Assembly (NCBI RefSeq): GCF_041929205.1
Contig: NZ_JBHFNT010000229.1
Origin: Floridanema evergladense
Lineage (GTDB): Bacteria; Cyanobacteriota; Cyanobacteriia; Cyanobacteriales; Aerosakkonemataceae
Strand: one strand, 5' to 3'
Length of the DNA stretch: 64,000 nt
In this document: positions 1 through 8,313 of the stretch, one piece after another
Layout: each line of letters begins with the position of its first letter
Position numbering within the stretch: position 1 is the first letter of the stretch
Notes under the pieces: model-generated
Database searches by the model: none
Seen by the model: the letters and a program-made list of their open reading frames with translations, nothing else
What the model was told of the DNA's origin: nothing
Program-made: the position numbers and the translations under genes

Positions 1-135
1 TTAACCCCTTGGGTTTTTTTTTATTATTCCTTTTTTTTTTTATTTTTGTATGGGTCCCCCGTGGGCGGCGCTTTTTTTTTGTGCCAATTTATTTTTTTTT
101 TTGGGGGTTTGGGGTTGTGGGGGGGGGGGGGGGAA
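1..135. other. Low-complexity contig-edge sequence
   Basis: This stretch is almost entirely runs of T and G, including a run of about fifteen G near 119-133. Nothing else in the window looks like it. I see no gene in it. The likeliest explanation is low-quality sequence or misassembly at a contig end, not biology. Normal cyanobacterial sequence begins at about 136. Confidence 0.6.
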
Positions 136-180
136 AGAGATGCTTGATGATTCTTCTTTTGTTTGCCTGACTTCCCCTTG

Positions 181-206
181 TCCCCAGTCCCCAGTCCCCA
201 GTCCCC
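181..206. repeat. Tandem heptamer repeat TCCCCAG
   Basis: The heptamer TCCCCAG is repeated about three and a half times. This is the class of short tandemly repeated sequence common in filamentous cyanobacteria. Related CCCAGT/CCCCAAT tracts occur in this window near 31020, 34230 and 53340. It lies upstream of uppP and probably has no coding role. Confidence 0.8.
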
Positions 207-302
207 GTTCCCTCAATTCACATTGAAACTTTAAATTTGAAGCTTATTTTTTTGGGTAGGCTATGCTTGGTAGTCAAATTAAGAGTTAAAAGAAAAGTAG
301 AT

Positions 303-1256
303 ATGGGTTTATCACAACGCCAATGGCACAAGTTTCTGGGTTTAGGAGTTCTTAGCATTCTTGTTGCCCTACCTTTAAAAGTAATTTCTCAGTCAGCGGT
401 GGCAACACCAACAGCAACGACTAGTCAGGTAAATATATTTCAGGCAATTGTTTTAGGATTTGTGCAAGGGGCAACAGAATTTTTACCGATTAGTAGTACG
501 GCGCATTTAAAAGTTGTACCCGTTGCTTTGGGGTGGGGCGATCCGGGTGTAGCTTTTACGGCAGTAATTCAATTGGGTAGTATTGCGGCAGTGTTGTGGT
601 ATTTTTGGCGAGATTTAAAAAATATTGCGATGGGATCGATCGCAGCGATCGCACAAAAAGACTATGAAGCTCAGGAATTTAAATTAGCATTGGGAATTGC
701 TTTTGGTACGATCCCGATCGTATTCCTTGGGCTATTGATTAAAATCTTTATTCCTGATTTTGATAATTCTCCTTTGCGGAGTCTAGGGGCGATCGCTGTT
801 GCCTCAATAGTCATGTCATTATTGTTGGGAATAGCGGAAAAAATTGGTAGCCGAAAACGAAAATTTGATAAATTGGGTGTAAAAGATGGAATTTTGATGG
901 GTTTAGGACAATCATTAGCATTAATTCCGGGGGTTTCCCGTTCTGGTTCTACTTTAACTGCTGGTTTATTCATGGGTTTAGAAAGGGCAACAGCAGCAAG
1001 GTTTTCGTTTCTGTTAGGAATTCCCGCTATTACTTTAGCTGGTTTGGTGGAATTAAAAAGCGTGGATTGGAAAGCTTTGGGAATAGCGCCAGTAATTGTT
1101 GGGGTGATTTCGGCGGCGATTTTTTCTTACTTAGCGATCGCTTGGTTGCTGAAGTTCCTGCAAACCCAAAGTACTTGGGTATTTATTTGGTATCGGTTAA
1201 TTTTCGGCGTAGCTATTTTAGCGGCAATTTTTACTGGAGTGTTGCAAAATAGTTAA
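303..1256 (+). CDS. uppP: Undecaprenyl-diphosphatase (bacitracin resistance protein)
   Basis: Integral membrane enzyme that dephosphorylates undecaprenyl pyrophosphate, so the lipid carrier of peptidoglycan synthesis can be reused. The two family signatures are visible: GFVQGATEFLPISSTAHL at about residues 52-69, holding the catalytic glutamates, and PGVSRSGST further on. Several hydrophobic helices fill the rest. The frame is open from a TTG at 237, but the ATG at 303 gives a 317-residue protein with a clean hydrophobic N-terminal segment, so I prefer it. The roughly 40-residue leader before the core is longer than in E. coli UppP. The gene is followed by an AATGACT repeat region and a gene of unrelated function. 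The identification is firm; the exact start is less so. Confidence 0.93.
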   Translation: MGLSQRQWHKFLGLGVLSILVALPLKVISQSAVATPTATTSQVNIFQAIVLGFVQGATEFLPISSTAHLKVVPVALGWGDPGVAFTAVIQLGSIAAVLWYFWRDLKNIAMGSIAAIAQKDYEAQEFKLALGIAFGTIPIVFLGLLIKIFIPDFDNSPLRSLGAIAVASIVMSLLLGIAEKIGSRKRKFDKLGVKDGILMGLGQSLALIPGVSRSGSTLTAGLFMGLERATAARFSFLLGIPAITLAGLVELKSVDWKALGIAPVIVGVISAAIFSYLAIAWLLKFLQTQSTWVFIWYRLIFGVAILAAIFTGVLQNS

Positions 1257-1262
1257 TAGTTA

Positions 1263-1340
1263 TTAGTCATTGGTCATTTGTCATTTGCAAGAACTTTCAC
1301 CAATGACTAATGACCAATAACCAATGACTAATGACCAATG
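1263..1340. repeat. AATGACT-type inverted and tandem repeat
   Basis: The left part (TTAGTCATTGGTCATT and onward) is largely the reverse complement of the right part, which repeats CAATGACTAATGAC. The arms flank about 14 bases near 1286-1300, so the transcript could fold into a long hairpin. Such repeats are dispersed in cyanobacterial genomes. The last CAATG of the repeat supplies the ATG of the next gene at 1338. Confidence 0.75.
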
Positions 1341-2675
1341 AGTGAAATTTCTCTTCGTCCGGCTTTAATTACGAAAGTTTTGCCAGATTCGATCGCGGCT
1401 GAGATTGGGTTTGAGGTTGGCGATCGTTTAGTGGCAATTAACGGTACTAAACCCCGCGATCTCATCGACTACAAATTTTTATGCGCCGATGAAGTTTTAG
1501 AATTAGAAGTTTTAGACGCAAAAGGCAAAACCCATCAAGTTGAAATAGAAAAAGATTACGACGAAGACTTAGGTTTAGAATTTGAAACCGCCTTATTTGA
1601 CGGATTAATTCAATGTAATAACCGTTGTCCCTTCTGTTTCATCGACCAACAACCCCCAGGAAAAAGAGAATCTTTATATTTAAAAGATGATGATTATCGT
1701 TTAAGTTTCCTCTATGGTTCTTATTTAACTTTAACTAATCTTACTCAAAAAGATTGGAATAGAATTGAACAAATGCGGCTTTCCCCGCTTTATGTTTCTG
1801 TTCACGCAACTGAACCAGAAATCAGAACTCGCCTATTAAAAAATCAACGTGCTGGACAAATTTTGGAACAAATTAAATGGTTTCAAAAACGGCGATTACA
1901 AATTCACGCCCAAGTAGTAGTTTGTCCGGGAATTAATGATGGAATTCACTTAGAAAGCACATTGCGAGATTTAACCAAATTCCACAAAGGCGAAGTTCCC
2001 GCAGTTGCATCGATCGCAGTTGTTCCAGTTGGTTTAACTCGCTTTCGTCCAGAAGAAGATGAACTAATCCCAGTAACACCAGAAAAAGCCAAAGAAGTTA
2101 TTTCCCAAGTGCAAAAACTTCAAGGCGAATTAGGGAAAAAGAAGGGAAAAAATTGTGTTTGGTTAGCCGATGAATGGTTTTTGATTGCGGGTGAAGAATT
2201 ACCTCCAGAATCACATTATGAAGATTACCCACAAATTGATAATGGTGTCGGTTCAATTAGATTGTTTTTAAGAAAATTTGAGGAAGCAGCGCAGAGTTTA
2301 CCCGCGAAAGTTGAGCCGGAACGAAAGTTTACTTGGGTAGTAGGAAATGCAGTAGAAAAAGCCTTTCAACCGATTTTAGAAAGATTGAACAAAGTGGAAG
2401 GTTTGTCAGTAGAGATGGCTGCTTTTCCTAGCGAATATTGGGGACAGAAAATTACTGTGACTGGGTTGTTGACTGGGGAAGATTTGCTGTTGAATTTACA
2501 GGGGAAAGATTTGGGAGATGGGATTTTATTGCCATCTTTAATGTTGAAACATGGAGATACAAGATTTTTGGACGATCGGACTGTTGAGGAAGTTGCTGAT
2601 AAGTTGGGTGTGAAGATTTTTCCGGTTAATGGAATTGAGGGATTGATTGAGGGTTGTGTAAGGCAGATGCGTTAA
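1338..2675 (+). CDS. Cyanobacterial Fe-S/PDZ protein (TIGR03279, DUF512 type)
   Basis: This 445-residue protein matches the family annotated as a putative FeS-containing cyanobacterial oxidoreductase. Residues 1-75 look like a PDZ-like domain (ITKVLPDSIAAEIGFEVGDR). Next comes a cysteine cluster, C93-x3-C97-x2-C100 in CNNRCPFCFIDQQPPGKR, which resembles a radical-SAM-style Fe-S site. The C-terminal half corresponds to DUF512. The substrate and reaction are unknown. The start ATG lies at the edge of an AATGACT repeat with no convincing ribosome-binding site, but the PDZ-like region begins immediately after it, which supports this start. A UPF0175 gene converges from the other strand 11 bases downstream. 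Confidence 0.85.
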   Translation: MSEISLRPALITKVLPDSIAAEIGFEVGDRLVAINGTKPRDLIDYKFLCADEVLELEVLDAKGKTHQVEIEKDYDEDLGLEFETALFDGLIQCNNRCPFCFIDQQPPGKRESLYLKDDDYRLSFLYGSYLTLTNLTQKDWNRIEQMRLSPLYVSVHATEPEIRTRLLKNQRAGQILEQIKWFQKRRLQIHAQVVVCPGINDGIHLESTLRDLTKFHKGEVPAVASIAVVPVGLTRFRPEEDELIPVTPEKAKEVISQVQKLQGELGKKKGKNCVWLADEWFLIAGEELPPESHYEDYPQIDNGVGSIRLFLRKFEEAAQSLPAKVEPERKFTWVVGNAVEKAFQPILERLNKVEGLSVEMAAFPSEYWGQKITVTGLLTGEDLLLNLQGKDLGDGILLPSLMLKHGDTRFLDDRTVEEVADKLGVKIFPVNGIEGLIEGCVRQMR

Positions 2676-2686
2676 TTACCCACTTT

Positions 2687-2941
2687 CTACTCACGGGCTA
2701 GTTCCTCAGCCAATTCTTCAGGAGTTACTTGAAAGGGAGAAATGTTGAACCGTGAAAGTGCTGCCAAAAATTCTTGACGACTGATACCAGCTATTTCAGA
2801 TGCTTTGGATTGAGAGATTGTCCCCATTTCGTACCATTTGACTGTTGCAGCTAGACGCATTTCTTTAACGAAATCATCTGGGGTAGTTCGCAGTGCTGAA
2901 AATGCACTTTCTGGTAGTTCAATAACTATTTGCACTGTCAT
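2687..2941 (-). CDS. UPF0175 family small protein, antitoxin-like
   Basis: This 84-residue protein fits the UPF0175 pattern: an N-terminal beta strand (VQIVIELPESAF), then a helical part containing SQSKASEIAGISRQEFLAAL, which reads as a small DNA-binding helix-turn-helix. UPF0175 genes are often the antitoxin-like partner of a PIN-domain (DUF3368) gene. No such partner is adjacent here: the neighbours are the TIGR03279 gene (convergent) and a divergent nucleotide cyclase. It may therefore be a solitary regulator or a remnant antitoxin. The family call is fairly sure; the function is inference. Confidence 0.75.
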   Translation of the reverse strand: MTVQIVIELPESAFSALRTTPDDFVKEMRLAATVKWYEMGTISQSKASEIAGISRQEFLAALSRFNISPFQVTPEELAEELARE

Positions 2942-3136
2942 AGTTTTACCGTTATTGGTTTTTGTATTTATAAGGTAGCACTTTCAGGTATGGTAGGAGG
3001 AGCGATCGCATTTCCCGCAAATAAACTAGTAAAAGAATCGCTATAGCGAAGAATACAGTGTCCCTATGATTCCGATCGCACAAAGAAAGGTTTATGCTAG
3101 AGCTAGACACAACCATCTGAAGATAGAAGAGTTTTC

Positions 3137-4174
3137 ATGTCTGAGAATATGGTAGTGATGGTGTTTACGGATTTGGTCAACTCCACCGCCATCATCAAAC
3201 AATTGTGCGACGAGGACACAATGGCACGCGATCGTACCTACCATGAGACGATTTTAAAACCACACTCTCAGCGAGTGGAAACCACTCTTGAGAAATACAG
3301 AGGGCGCAAAGTCGATACTCAGGGTGACTCATACTTCCTGCGCTTTGCCCACCCTATCCAAGCTGTACGGTGGGCAGTTGAGATACAAACCAGCCACTCA
3401 ATAGACCCTATTTTGACCCCACTAGGCCCACTTTCGGTGAGAATCGGTATCCACATCGGCTACCCACTTCTCGAAGGAGAAAATCTGGTTGGATATGATG
3501 TACACTACGCCTCTCGTGTCGCTGCCTTTGGTAACGGAGGACAAATCCTACTCTCAGAAGCAATGGCGGCATTAGTGCGTACAGCCAGTATCAAGGGCTT
3601 ACAACTGTATTGTCACGGCGAACGTGACTTTAAAGGGATTGGCAACGAACCAATTTTTGAACTCCTTTACGCTGGCAAACAACCACAACCACTTAAAAAC
3701 GAACCTGCCACTATAAAAGTTGCACCTGATACTAAACACAATAAGAGCCAAAAGGAAACTCAAAGAGATACTTCAGCAACCGAGAAGCGCCTGCGTCCCC
3801 TAATTTTTAGAATTAGTTTTTTAATGCCTTTTTCAGTAGTGCTATTACTTGTATTAGTGGCTATTCCACTGATTAATCCCTCTTACATTTCCAACTTATG
3901 TGACATACTGCCAATCTGTGCCGAAAACAAGTGGGAGGCCCGCCATTACAAAGCAGAGAATCAAGCTAAAAAAGCTCGTGAGTTAGCCCAGGAAGCCACA
4001 GATTATGATGCTTTGAAACAGGCTTCCGATCAATTGGAGGAAGCTATAAACCAATTTGAGTCTATTCCGCCAAATGCCACTATCTATCCGACAGTGCAGA
4101 AAGTACTTCCGGGCTATAAACAAGAACTAACTAAGATGAAAAATCGTCTCAAAACAGACATTTTTAAACGTTAG
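3137..4174 (+). CDS. Membrane-anchored class III adenylate/guanylate cyclase
   Basis: Residues 1-180 form a class III nucleotide cyclase domain. The metal-binding aspartates are D12 in FTDLVNST and D64 in VDTQGDSYFLRF, and the transition-state arginine R127 is in GYDVHYASRV. His replaces the more usual Asn four residues before that Arg; similar GxDVHxAxR variants are common in this subfamily. A charged linker (185-220) leads to one membrane helix (about 223-246) and a helical tail (260-345) predicted to lie outside the cytosol. The cyclase domain comes before the membrane helix, the reverse of receptor-type cyclases. Product cAMP or cGMP cannot be decided by eye. The gene stands alone after a 195-base spacer. 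Confidence 0.88.
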   Translation: MSENMVVMVFTDLVNSTAIIKQLCDEDTMARDRTYHETILKPHSQRVETTLEKYRGRKVDTQGDSYFLRFAHPIQAVRWAVEIQTSHSIDPILTPLGPLSVRIGIHIGYPLLEGENLVGYDVHYASRVAAFGNGGQILLSEAMAALVRTASIKGLQLYCHGERDFKGIGNEPIFELLYAGKQPQPLKNEPATIKVAPDTKHNKSQKETQRDTSATEKRLRPLIFRISFLMPFSVVLLLVLVAIPLINPSYISNLCDILPICAENKWEARHYKAENQAKKARELAQEATDYDALKQASDQLEEAINQFESIPPNATIYPTVQKVLPGYKQELTKMKNRLKTDIFKR

Positions 4175-4289
4175 TAGCCCCAATATTCAGAAATGGAAAC
4201 TTTTAATGTACTCCGTCTTGCCGAGAGAAATTTAAGCTGATAAATTGGAACTATCTTCTTATATCCACATCTACCAGTGGGAAGTATTT

Positions 4290-4844
4290 ATGAACTTGAA
4301 ATTAAAATCAGTTCAAAAGGTGGCGCTACAGGCGCTTACCTTTGGTGCTGCTACCATCGTTGCTCAGCCGAGTTATTCTCAAGCAGATGTAAACTCCGAT
4401 CGTACTTTCTATTGCGGAACCTTCAGAGGGGTACCTGCAACAATGGTTCGGAGAGGAAGTGGAGATGATATTAGCTTAATTAGGTGGAATACTAATTATG
4501 GTGGTTTTAGTGCTCAAAGCCGTTGTCAGACAGTTTCTGATAGATTTGAAAGTGAATATAAGATAGGCCGTTTGAGTTATGTTACAACTGGAAGAATAGG
4601 CAGACAGCCTGTGATTTGCACTGCCGCTAGCCAAGGTGGCTCTTGTGTAGCATTATTGTTTACCCTCAGAATGGGCGATGATGGCAACGCAATATTGCGA
4701 CAATTATTTGAAATTCGGACTTTAAGTGCAAATGCACCAATTGAACAATCAACTTATATGAAACCTGAGTCAGTACAAGGAGAAATCCGATATTATGTTG
4801 ATGTCTTCAACTACATAAGAGTATTAGACAGAGTAGGGAAGTAA
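4290..4844 (+). CDS. COP23 family secreted protein
   Basis: An export signal (hydrophobic core about residues 8-25, cleavage near QPSYSQA) is followed by the pattern of the circadian-oscillating protein COP23 family: an RTFYCGT start, a conserved RCQTVSDRFES block, and PVICTAASQGGSC. The paired cysteines suggest disulfides outside the cytoplasm. COP23 was described as a rhythmic membrane-associated protein in cyanobacteria; its biochemical role is unknown. The frame extends upstream to TTG 4245, but ATG 4290 directly precedes the signal peptide and is preferred, giving 184 residues. Two secreted proteases follow on the same strand. Confidence 0.85.
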   Translation: MNLKLKSVQKVALQALTFGAATIVAQPSYSQADVNSDRTFYCGTFRGVPATMVRRGSGDDISLIRWNTNYGGFSAQSRCQTVSDRFESEYKIGRLSYVTTGRIGRQPVICTAASQGGSCVALLFTLRMGDDGNAILRQLFEIRTLSANAPIEQSTYMKPESVQGEIRYYVDVFNYIRVLDRVGK

Positions 4845-5004
4845 AAATAGATTTCCAATTTAATTAATAAAAGCAAAAATAACCCTTCACAGGCTAAAAT
4901 TTGATAGCTTAATAATTTATGTTTAGCCAGAAACAAAATTGTTGAGGCTGTGGAGGCTATTTTTCTTTTTACAGACCTGACTTTACTCCAAAGGATATTC
5001 TTCA

Positions 5005-5925
5005 ATGAAATGGCGATCGTTAGTACTTTTGCTCAGTTTTTTCATGTTGTTAAGTGACGCAGCAGCACAAAAACCAAATTCAGGTTTGGTGGTTAAAGCT
5101 GAAGTTCCTCCAGTTTCAAAACCATTATCGGTATCCCAGCAGGAACTTTGTCAAAAGGCGCGTTTAATAACTATTAAGGTACTATCAGGAGATGGTACAG
5201 GTTCGGGAATTTTAATTTACAGAAATGGAAGAGTATATAAAGTTGTCACAAGTGCTCATGTGGTTAGAGAAAACAAAAATAACAGAATTCAGACTCCTGA
5301 TGGAAAGCTGCATACAGTTGAATCTATCGACACTCTAGATAAAGATGATTCGACAGGCGACGATCTAGCAATTCTTCAATTTAGAAGCTCTAATAACTAC
5401 CCAATAGCCAGAAAATTAAGAGAGGCATTAACAAGCCTAAAACAAGAAGATGAAGTTTTTGCCGCAGGTTTTCCATTTAATGCTAATTCCTCCAGTAAGT
5501 TTGAATGTACACAATTTGGAAAAGTATCTCATTTACTGGAAAAACCTATGAGGCTAGGATATCAAGTAGGATACCGTATTGATATCAAAAAAGGGATGAG
5601 TGGTGGCCCGTTGCTCAATATACAAGGCGAAGTTGTGGGCATAAACGGTCAGCATAGTTACCCGCTTTGGGGTGGAAATGATAGCAGTAATTATCTGTTC
5701 AAAAATGGTGTGCCAGTTCCTTTCCCACCAAACGAATTGAGCGCTTCTAGCTGGGCAATTCCTATTGAAACCTTTGCACGACAAACTCAAGCTTCTAAAT
5801 TTACTATCCCAGTTTCCCCAGGCAGAGTTTCCCAAAAAGTTTCTCAATCGAAATCAATTATACAAAAAACCGAAAGTGCTATTCCATCATCTCAACAACC
5901 TAAACCACATCTAGCTGTATTCTAG
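5005..5925 (+). CDS. Secreted trypsin-like serine protease
   Basis: Residues 1-21 are a signal peptide ending in AAA. The rest is a chymotrypsin-fold protease with a visible catalytic triad: H85 in VTSAHVV, D119 or D120 in STGDDLAILQF, and S199 in KKGMSGGPLLN. There is no PDZ domain, so it is not a DegP/HtrA protease; it resembles the short trypsin-like peptidases common in cyanobacteria. The C-terminal 45 residues are Ser/Pro/Lys-rich and probably disordered. It lies between COP23 and a second protease on the same strand, so the three may work together in the periplasm. The target is unknown. Confidence 0.88.
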   Translation: MKWRSLVLLLSFFMLLSDAAAQKPNSGLVVKAEVPPVSKPLSVSQQELCQKARLITIKVLSGDGTGSGILIYRNGRVYKVVTSAHVVRENKNNRIQTPDGKLHTVESIDTLDKDDSTGDDLAILQFRSSNNYPIARKLREALTSLKQEDEVFAAGFPFNANSSSKFECTQFGKVSHLLEKPMRLGYQVGYRIDIKKGMSGGPLLNIQGEVVGINGQHSYPLWGGNDSSNYLFKNGVPVPFPPNELSASSWAIPIETFARQTQASKFTIPVSPGRVSQKVSQSKSIIQKTESAIPSSQQPKPHLAVF

Positions 5926-5967
5926 CGATCGCTTCTTAGATAAAACATATTATTTGACAAGTACCCA

Positions 5968-7107
5968 ATGCTGAAAAATTTCCATCAACTACTTGTAGTA
6001 TTTATTGGACTTACTGCCGCAACTGTTCTTTTTCCACCAGCAGTAGCGACTTCTGACCTGGAAAGTAAAGCAAAGAAGATCACAGTTAAGATTATTGGGC
6101 CATTGCCTGTTTTAGGCAGATATGAGGGTAGAGAAATAAAAATTGGTATGGCAGGCTCAGGAGTAATTGTTGCCAGGGAAAAGAGTACAAAGACTTACTA
6201 TATCCTCACAGCCCAGCACATAGCAGTGGCTGCGAATAAAGATAAAGTTGTAACTTATGATAGGAAAGAACACTTAATTAAGTCTGTTTCTAAGCTCCGC
6301 GAAGGTATAGATTTACAACTATTACAGTTCAATAGTGACAGAGATTATACTGTTGCTGAATTAGGTGACTCTAACCCTAAACAACTGGGTAATGGAGCTA
6401 AAATTTATATTTCTGGATGGTCGGAAAATCAGCCAGAAATCTTTAGATTTGTTGACGGAATTGTGACAAATAACAGCTTGAGAATCGAAGAAAATGGTTA
6501 TACTTTAGTTTACAGAAATGTCAAAACAGAAAATGGCATGAGTGGAGGGCCGATTTTGAATGAAAAGGGTCTCGTAGTCGGTATTCATGGAAGAAACCCT
6601 GCATGGGGACAAGGCGGTATTCCTATTAACACTTTTTTGCAAATAGCCCCATCAGAAGTTAGAAGTGTACTAAACAGTAAAACACCAACAGATAACATAG
6701 GTTCAATAAGAACACCAACTCCCTCACCAACTATAATTTCTTCAAACTCTGGGTTTAATAGTAATCTAGCTACTATCAATATCAATCAAACAATTAGTGG
6801 CAGCTTAAATGCAAGTACTCCTATAAATTCATATACATCTGGTCGCTTTCAGGATTATCAGCTAATAGGAGTAATGCCTGGTCAATCGGTAGAAATAAAC
6901 TTAGATTCTTCCAAATTTGATCCTGCATTGCAGATTATAAATGCTGCTAATAATCAAGTAATTTCTCAAAATGACGATAGACGAGGAGGGGGTAGAAACT
7001 CACAACTGATTTTCACTGTCAACCAAGGGATACAATACTTGATTCGAGTCACTACTTATTATCCTAATGGTATGGGAAACTATATTTTAAGAACGAAGCC
7101 TAGATAG
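5968..7107 (+). CDS. Secreted trypsin-like protease with pre-peptidase C-terminal domain
   Basis: Paralogue of the preceding protease, starting 42 bases after its stop. A signal peptide (about 1-27) leads to a protease domain with H84 in TAQHIAV, D115 in GIDLQLLQF and S192 in NGMSGGPILN. After a Pro/Thr/Ser linker (about 235-265) comes a beta-rich domain (270-379) of the pre-peptidase C-terminal (PPC) type, recognisable from FQDYQL, FDPALQI and YLIRV. PPC domains are often found on secreted peptidases and may bind surfaces. The tight spacing suggests co-expression with the upstream protease. Confidence 0.88.
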   Translation: MLKNFHQLLVVFIGLTAATVLFPPAVATSDLESKAKKITVKIIGPLPVLGRYEGREIKIGMAGSGVIVAREKSTKTYYILTAQHIAVAANKDKVVTYDRKEHLIKSVSKLREGIDLQLLQFNSDRDYTVAELGDSNPKQLGNGAKIYISGWSENQPEIFRFVDGIVTNNSLRIEENGYTLVYRNVKTENGMSGGPILNEKGLVVGIHGRNPAWGQGGIPINTFLQIAPSEVRSVLNSKTPTDNIGSIRTPTPSPTIISSNSGFNSNLATININQTISGSLNASTPINSYTSGRFQDYQLIGVMPGQSVEINLDSSKFDPALQIINAANNQVISQNDDRRGGGRNSQLIFTVNQGIQYLIRVTTYYPNGMGNYILRTKPR

Positions 7108-7181
7108 CTAAAAAAATTATTGTTTACCCATCAACTTCATAAATAAATTTATGTTAAATTCAGAAAAGCTGGTTATTTATT

Positions 7182-8021
7182 ATGTCTAAAAAAGCAGACA
7201 TCGGCAGCAAACGCCTAATCAGCCTAGCCCCTGAACAATGGGTAAAATGGGTAACACAAATTCCCAACGTTCAAGTGCGAGATATCATCACCTCAGAATT
7301 CCAATGGGTAAGTCGTGAAAGTGATGTTTTAGTCCGCGCCTACACTCCCGAAGATGGCGAATTTCTCGTACTCAATGAACTACAATTGCGCTATAAAGCT
7401 GAAATGCCTCTGCGAATGCGAGCGTATGCAGCTTTAGCAGAAGAACGTTACAATAGACCCACTTACCCAGTATTAATCAACATCCTACCTCCCGCTTCTT
7501 CTGTCACTATTCCCACTCGCTATGAATCTGAGTTCAGAGGTTTACAAGCGCGACAAGACTATCGAGTAATTAACCTTTGGGAAGTAGACGCAGAATTAGT
7601 TTTTCAACAACCTCTTCCTTCCTTAATTCCTTTTGTTCCCATTCTCCAAGGCGGTGGTAACGAATCGAAAGTACGACAAGCTTTACAGGTTTTACGAACG
7701 GATGAACAGTTAAATGATTTAGAATCTTTGCTGGCATTTTTTGCTACCTTTGTCTTAGAAACTCCCTTAGTTCAGCAAATTATGAGGTGGGATATGGCAG
7801 TTTTACGTGAATCTCCTTGGTATCAAGAAATTTTACGACAAGGTTTACGACAAGGGCAACTTTCAGCTGTTGCTTTGGGTTTAGAATTGAAATTTGGCAC
7901 GGAAGGTTTACAGCTAATGCCAGAAATTGAACAAATAGAAGATGTGGCGACTTTAGAAGCCATTGTGGAAGGAATTAAAACCTTAAATACTCTTGATGAG
8001 TTGCGGCAAATTTACAGATAA
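7182..8021 (+). CDS. Rpn/DUF4351-type PD-(D/E)XK nuclease-like protein
   Basis: This 279-residue protein resembles the cyanobacterial Rpn-related family (PD-(D/E)XK transposase/nuclease fold). The candidate active-site elements are the Asp in ESDVLVRAY and the Glu-x-Gln of LNELQLRYK, followed by a strand-rich part. The C-terminal residues (about 225-279) form the leucine-rich segment typical of DUF4351-like tails. Many copies usually occur per cyanobacterial genome, and their role (recombination or defence) is unsettled. It stands alone, with no transposon ends visible. The family call is moderate. Confidence 0.7.
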   Translation: MSKKADIGSKRLISLAPEQWVKWVTQIPNVQVRDIITSEFQWVSRESDVLVRAYTPEDGEFLVLNELQLRYKAEMPLRMRAYAALAEERYNRPTYPVLINILPPASSVTIPTRYESEFRGLQARQDYRVINLWEVDAELVFQQPLPSLIPFVPILQGGGNESKVRQALQVLRTDEQLNDLESLLAFFATFVLETPLVQQIMRWDMAVLRESPWYQEILRQGLRQGQLSAVALGLELKFGTEGLQLMPEIEQIEDVATLEAIVEGIKTLNTLDELRQIYR

Positions 8022-8204
8022 ATTTGTTAGGAAATGATTGGCTTAGAGGTAAGTACGATCGCACCCCTCCCATTCTAGTTTTTCAGCATAAAAATAATCT
8101 TACCTCTCATACCTGGCTTTCCTGTGAGGAATACACTTTTAATTCATGACATTGCTCAGTAAAAATACTTAGATAATTAAAAAGTAAGCAATCTTTGTAA
8201 GAAA

Positions 8205-8281
8205 ACTTAACGAAGTTAAGTGAAGTTTAAAGATGATTGATACCTCTATCCTATGAATGATTTTAGTCTCTAGAATAGAGA
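8205..8281. promoter_or_regulatory. Two palindromes with a GAA spacer upstream of the zinc-ribbon/VWA/tubulin cluster
   Basis: ACTTAAC-GAA-GTTAAGT (8205-8221) and TCTCTA-GAA-TAGAGA (8267-8281) are both perfect palindromic arms separated by the same three bases. They lie in the 292-base spacer just before the first gene of the cluster (start 8314), so they are candidate operator sites. The rest of the spacer holds no gene. This is a pattern observation only. Confidence 0.4.
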
Positions 8282-8313
8282 AAAAAACAGATTAATTTGG
8301 AGATCAAATAAGC

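Noticed and set aside
181..206. Heptamer repeats considered as a CRISPR array
   Set aside because: Units are seven bases with no spacers. No array of 25-40 base repeats with unique spacers, and no cas genes, were seen in the window.
4811..5005. 64-codon minus-strand frame between COP23 and the protease
   Set aside because: Composition matches reverse reading of an A/T-rich spacer; no ribosome-binding site; both flanking genes lie on the other strand.
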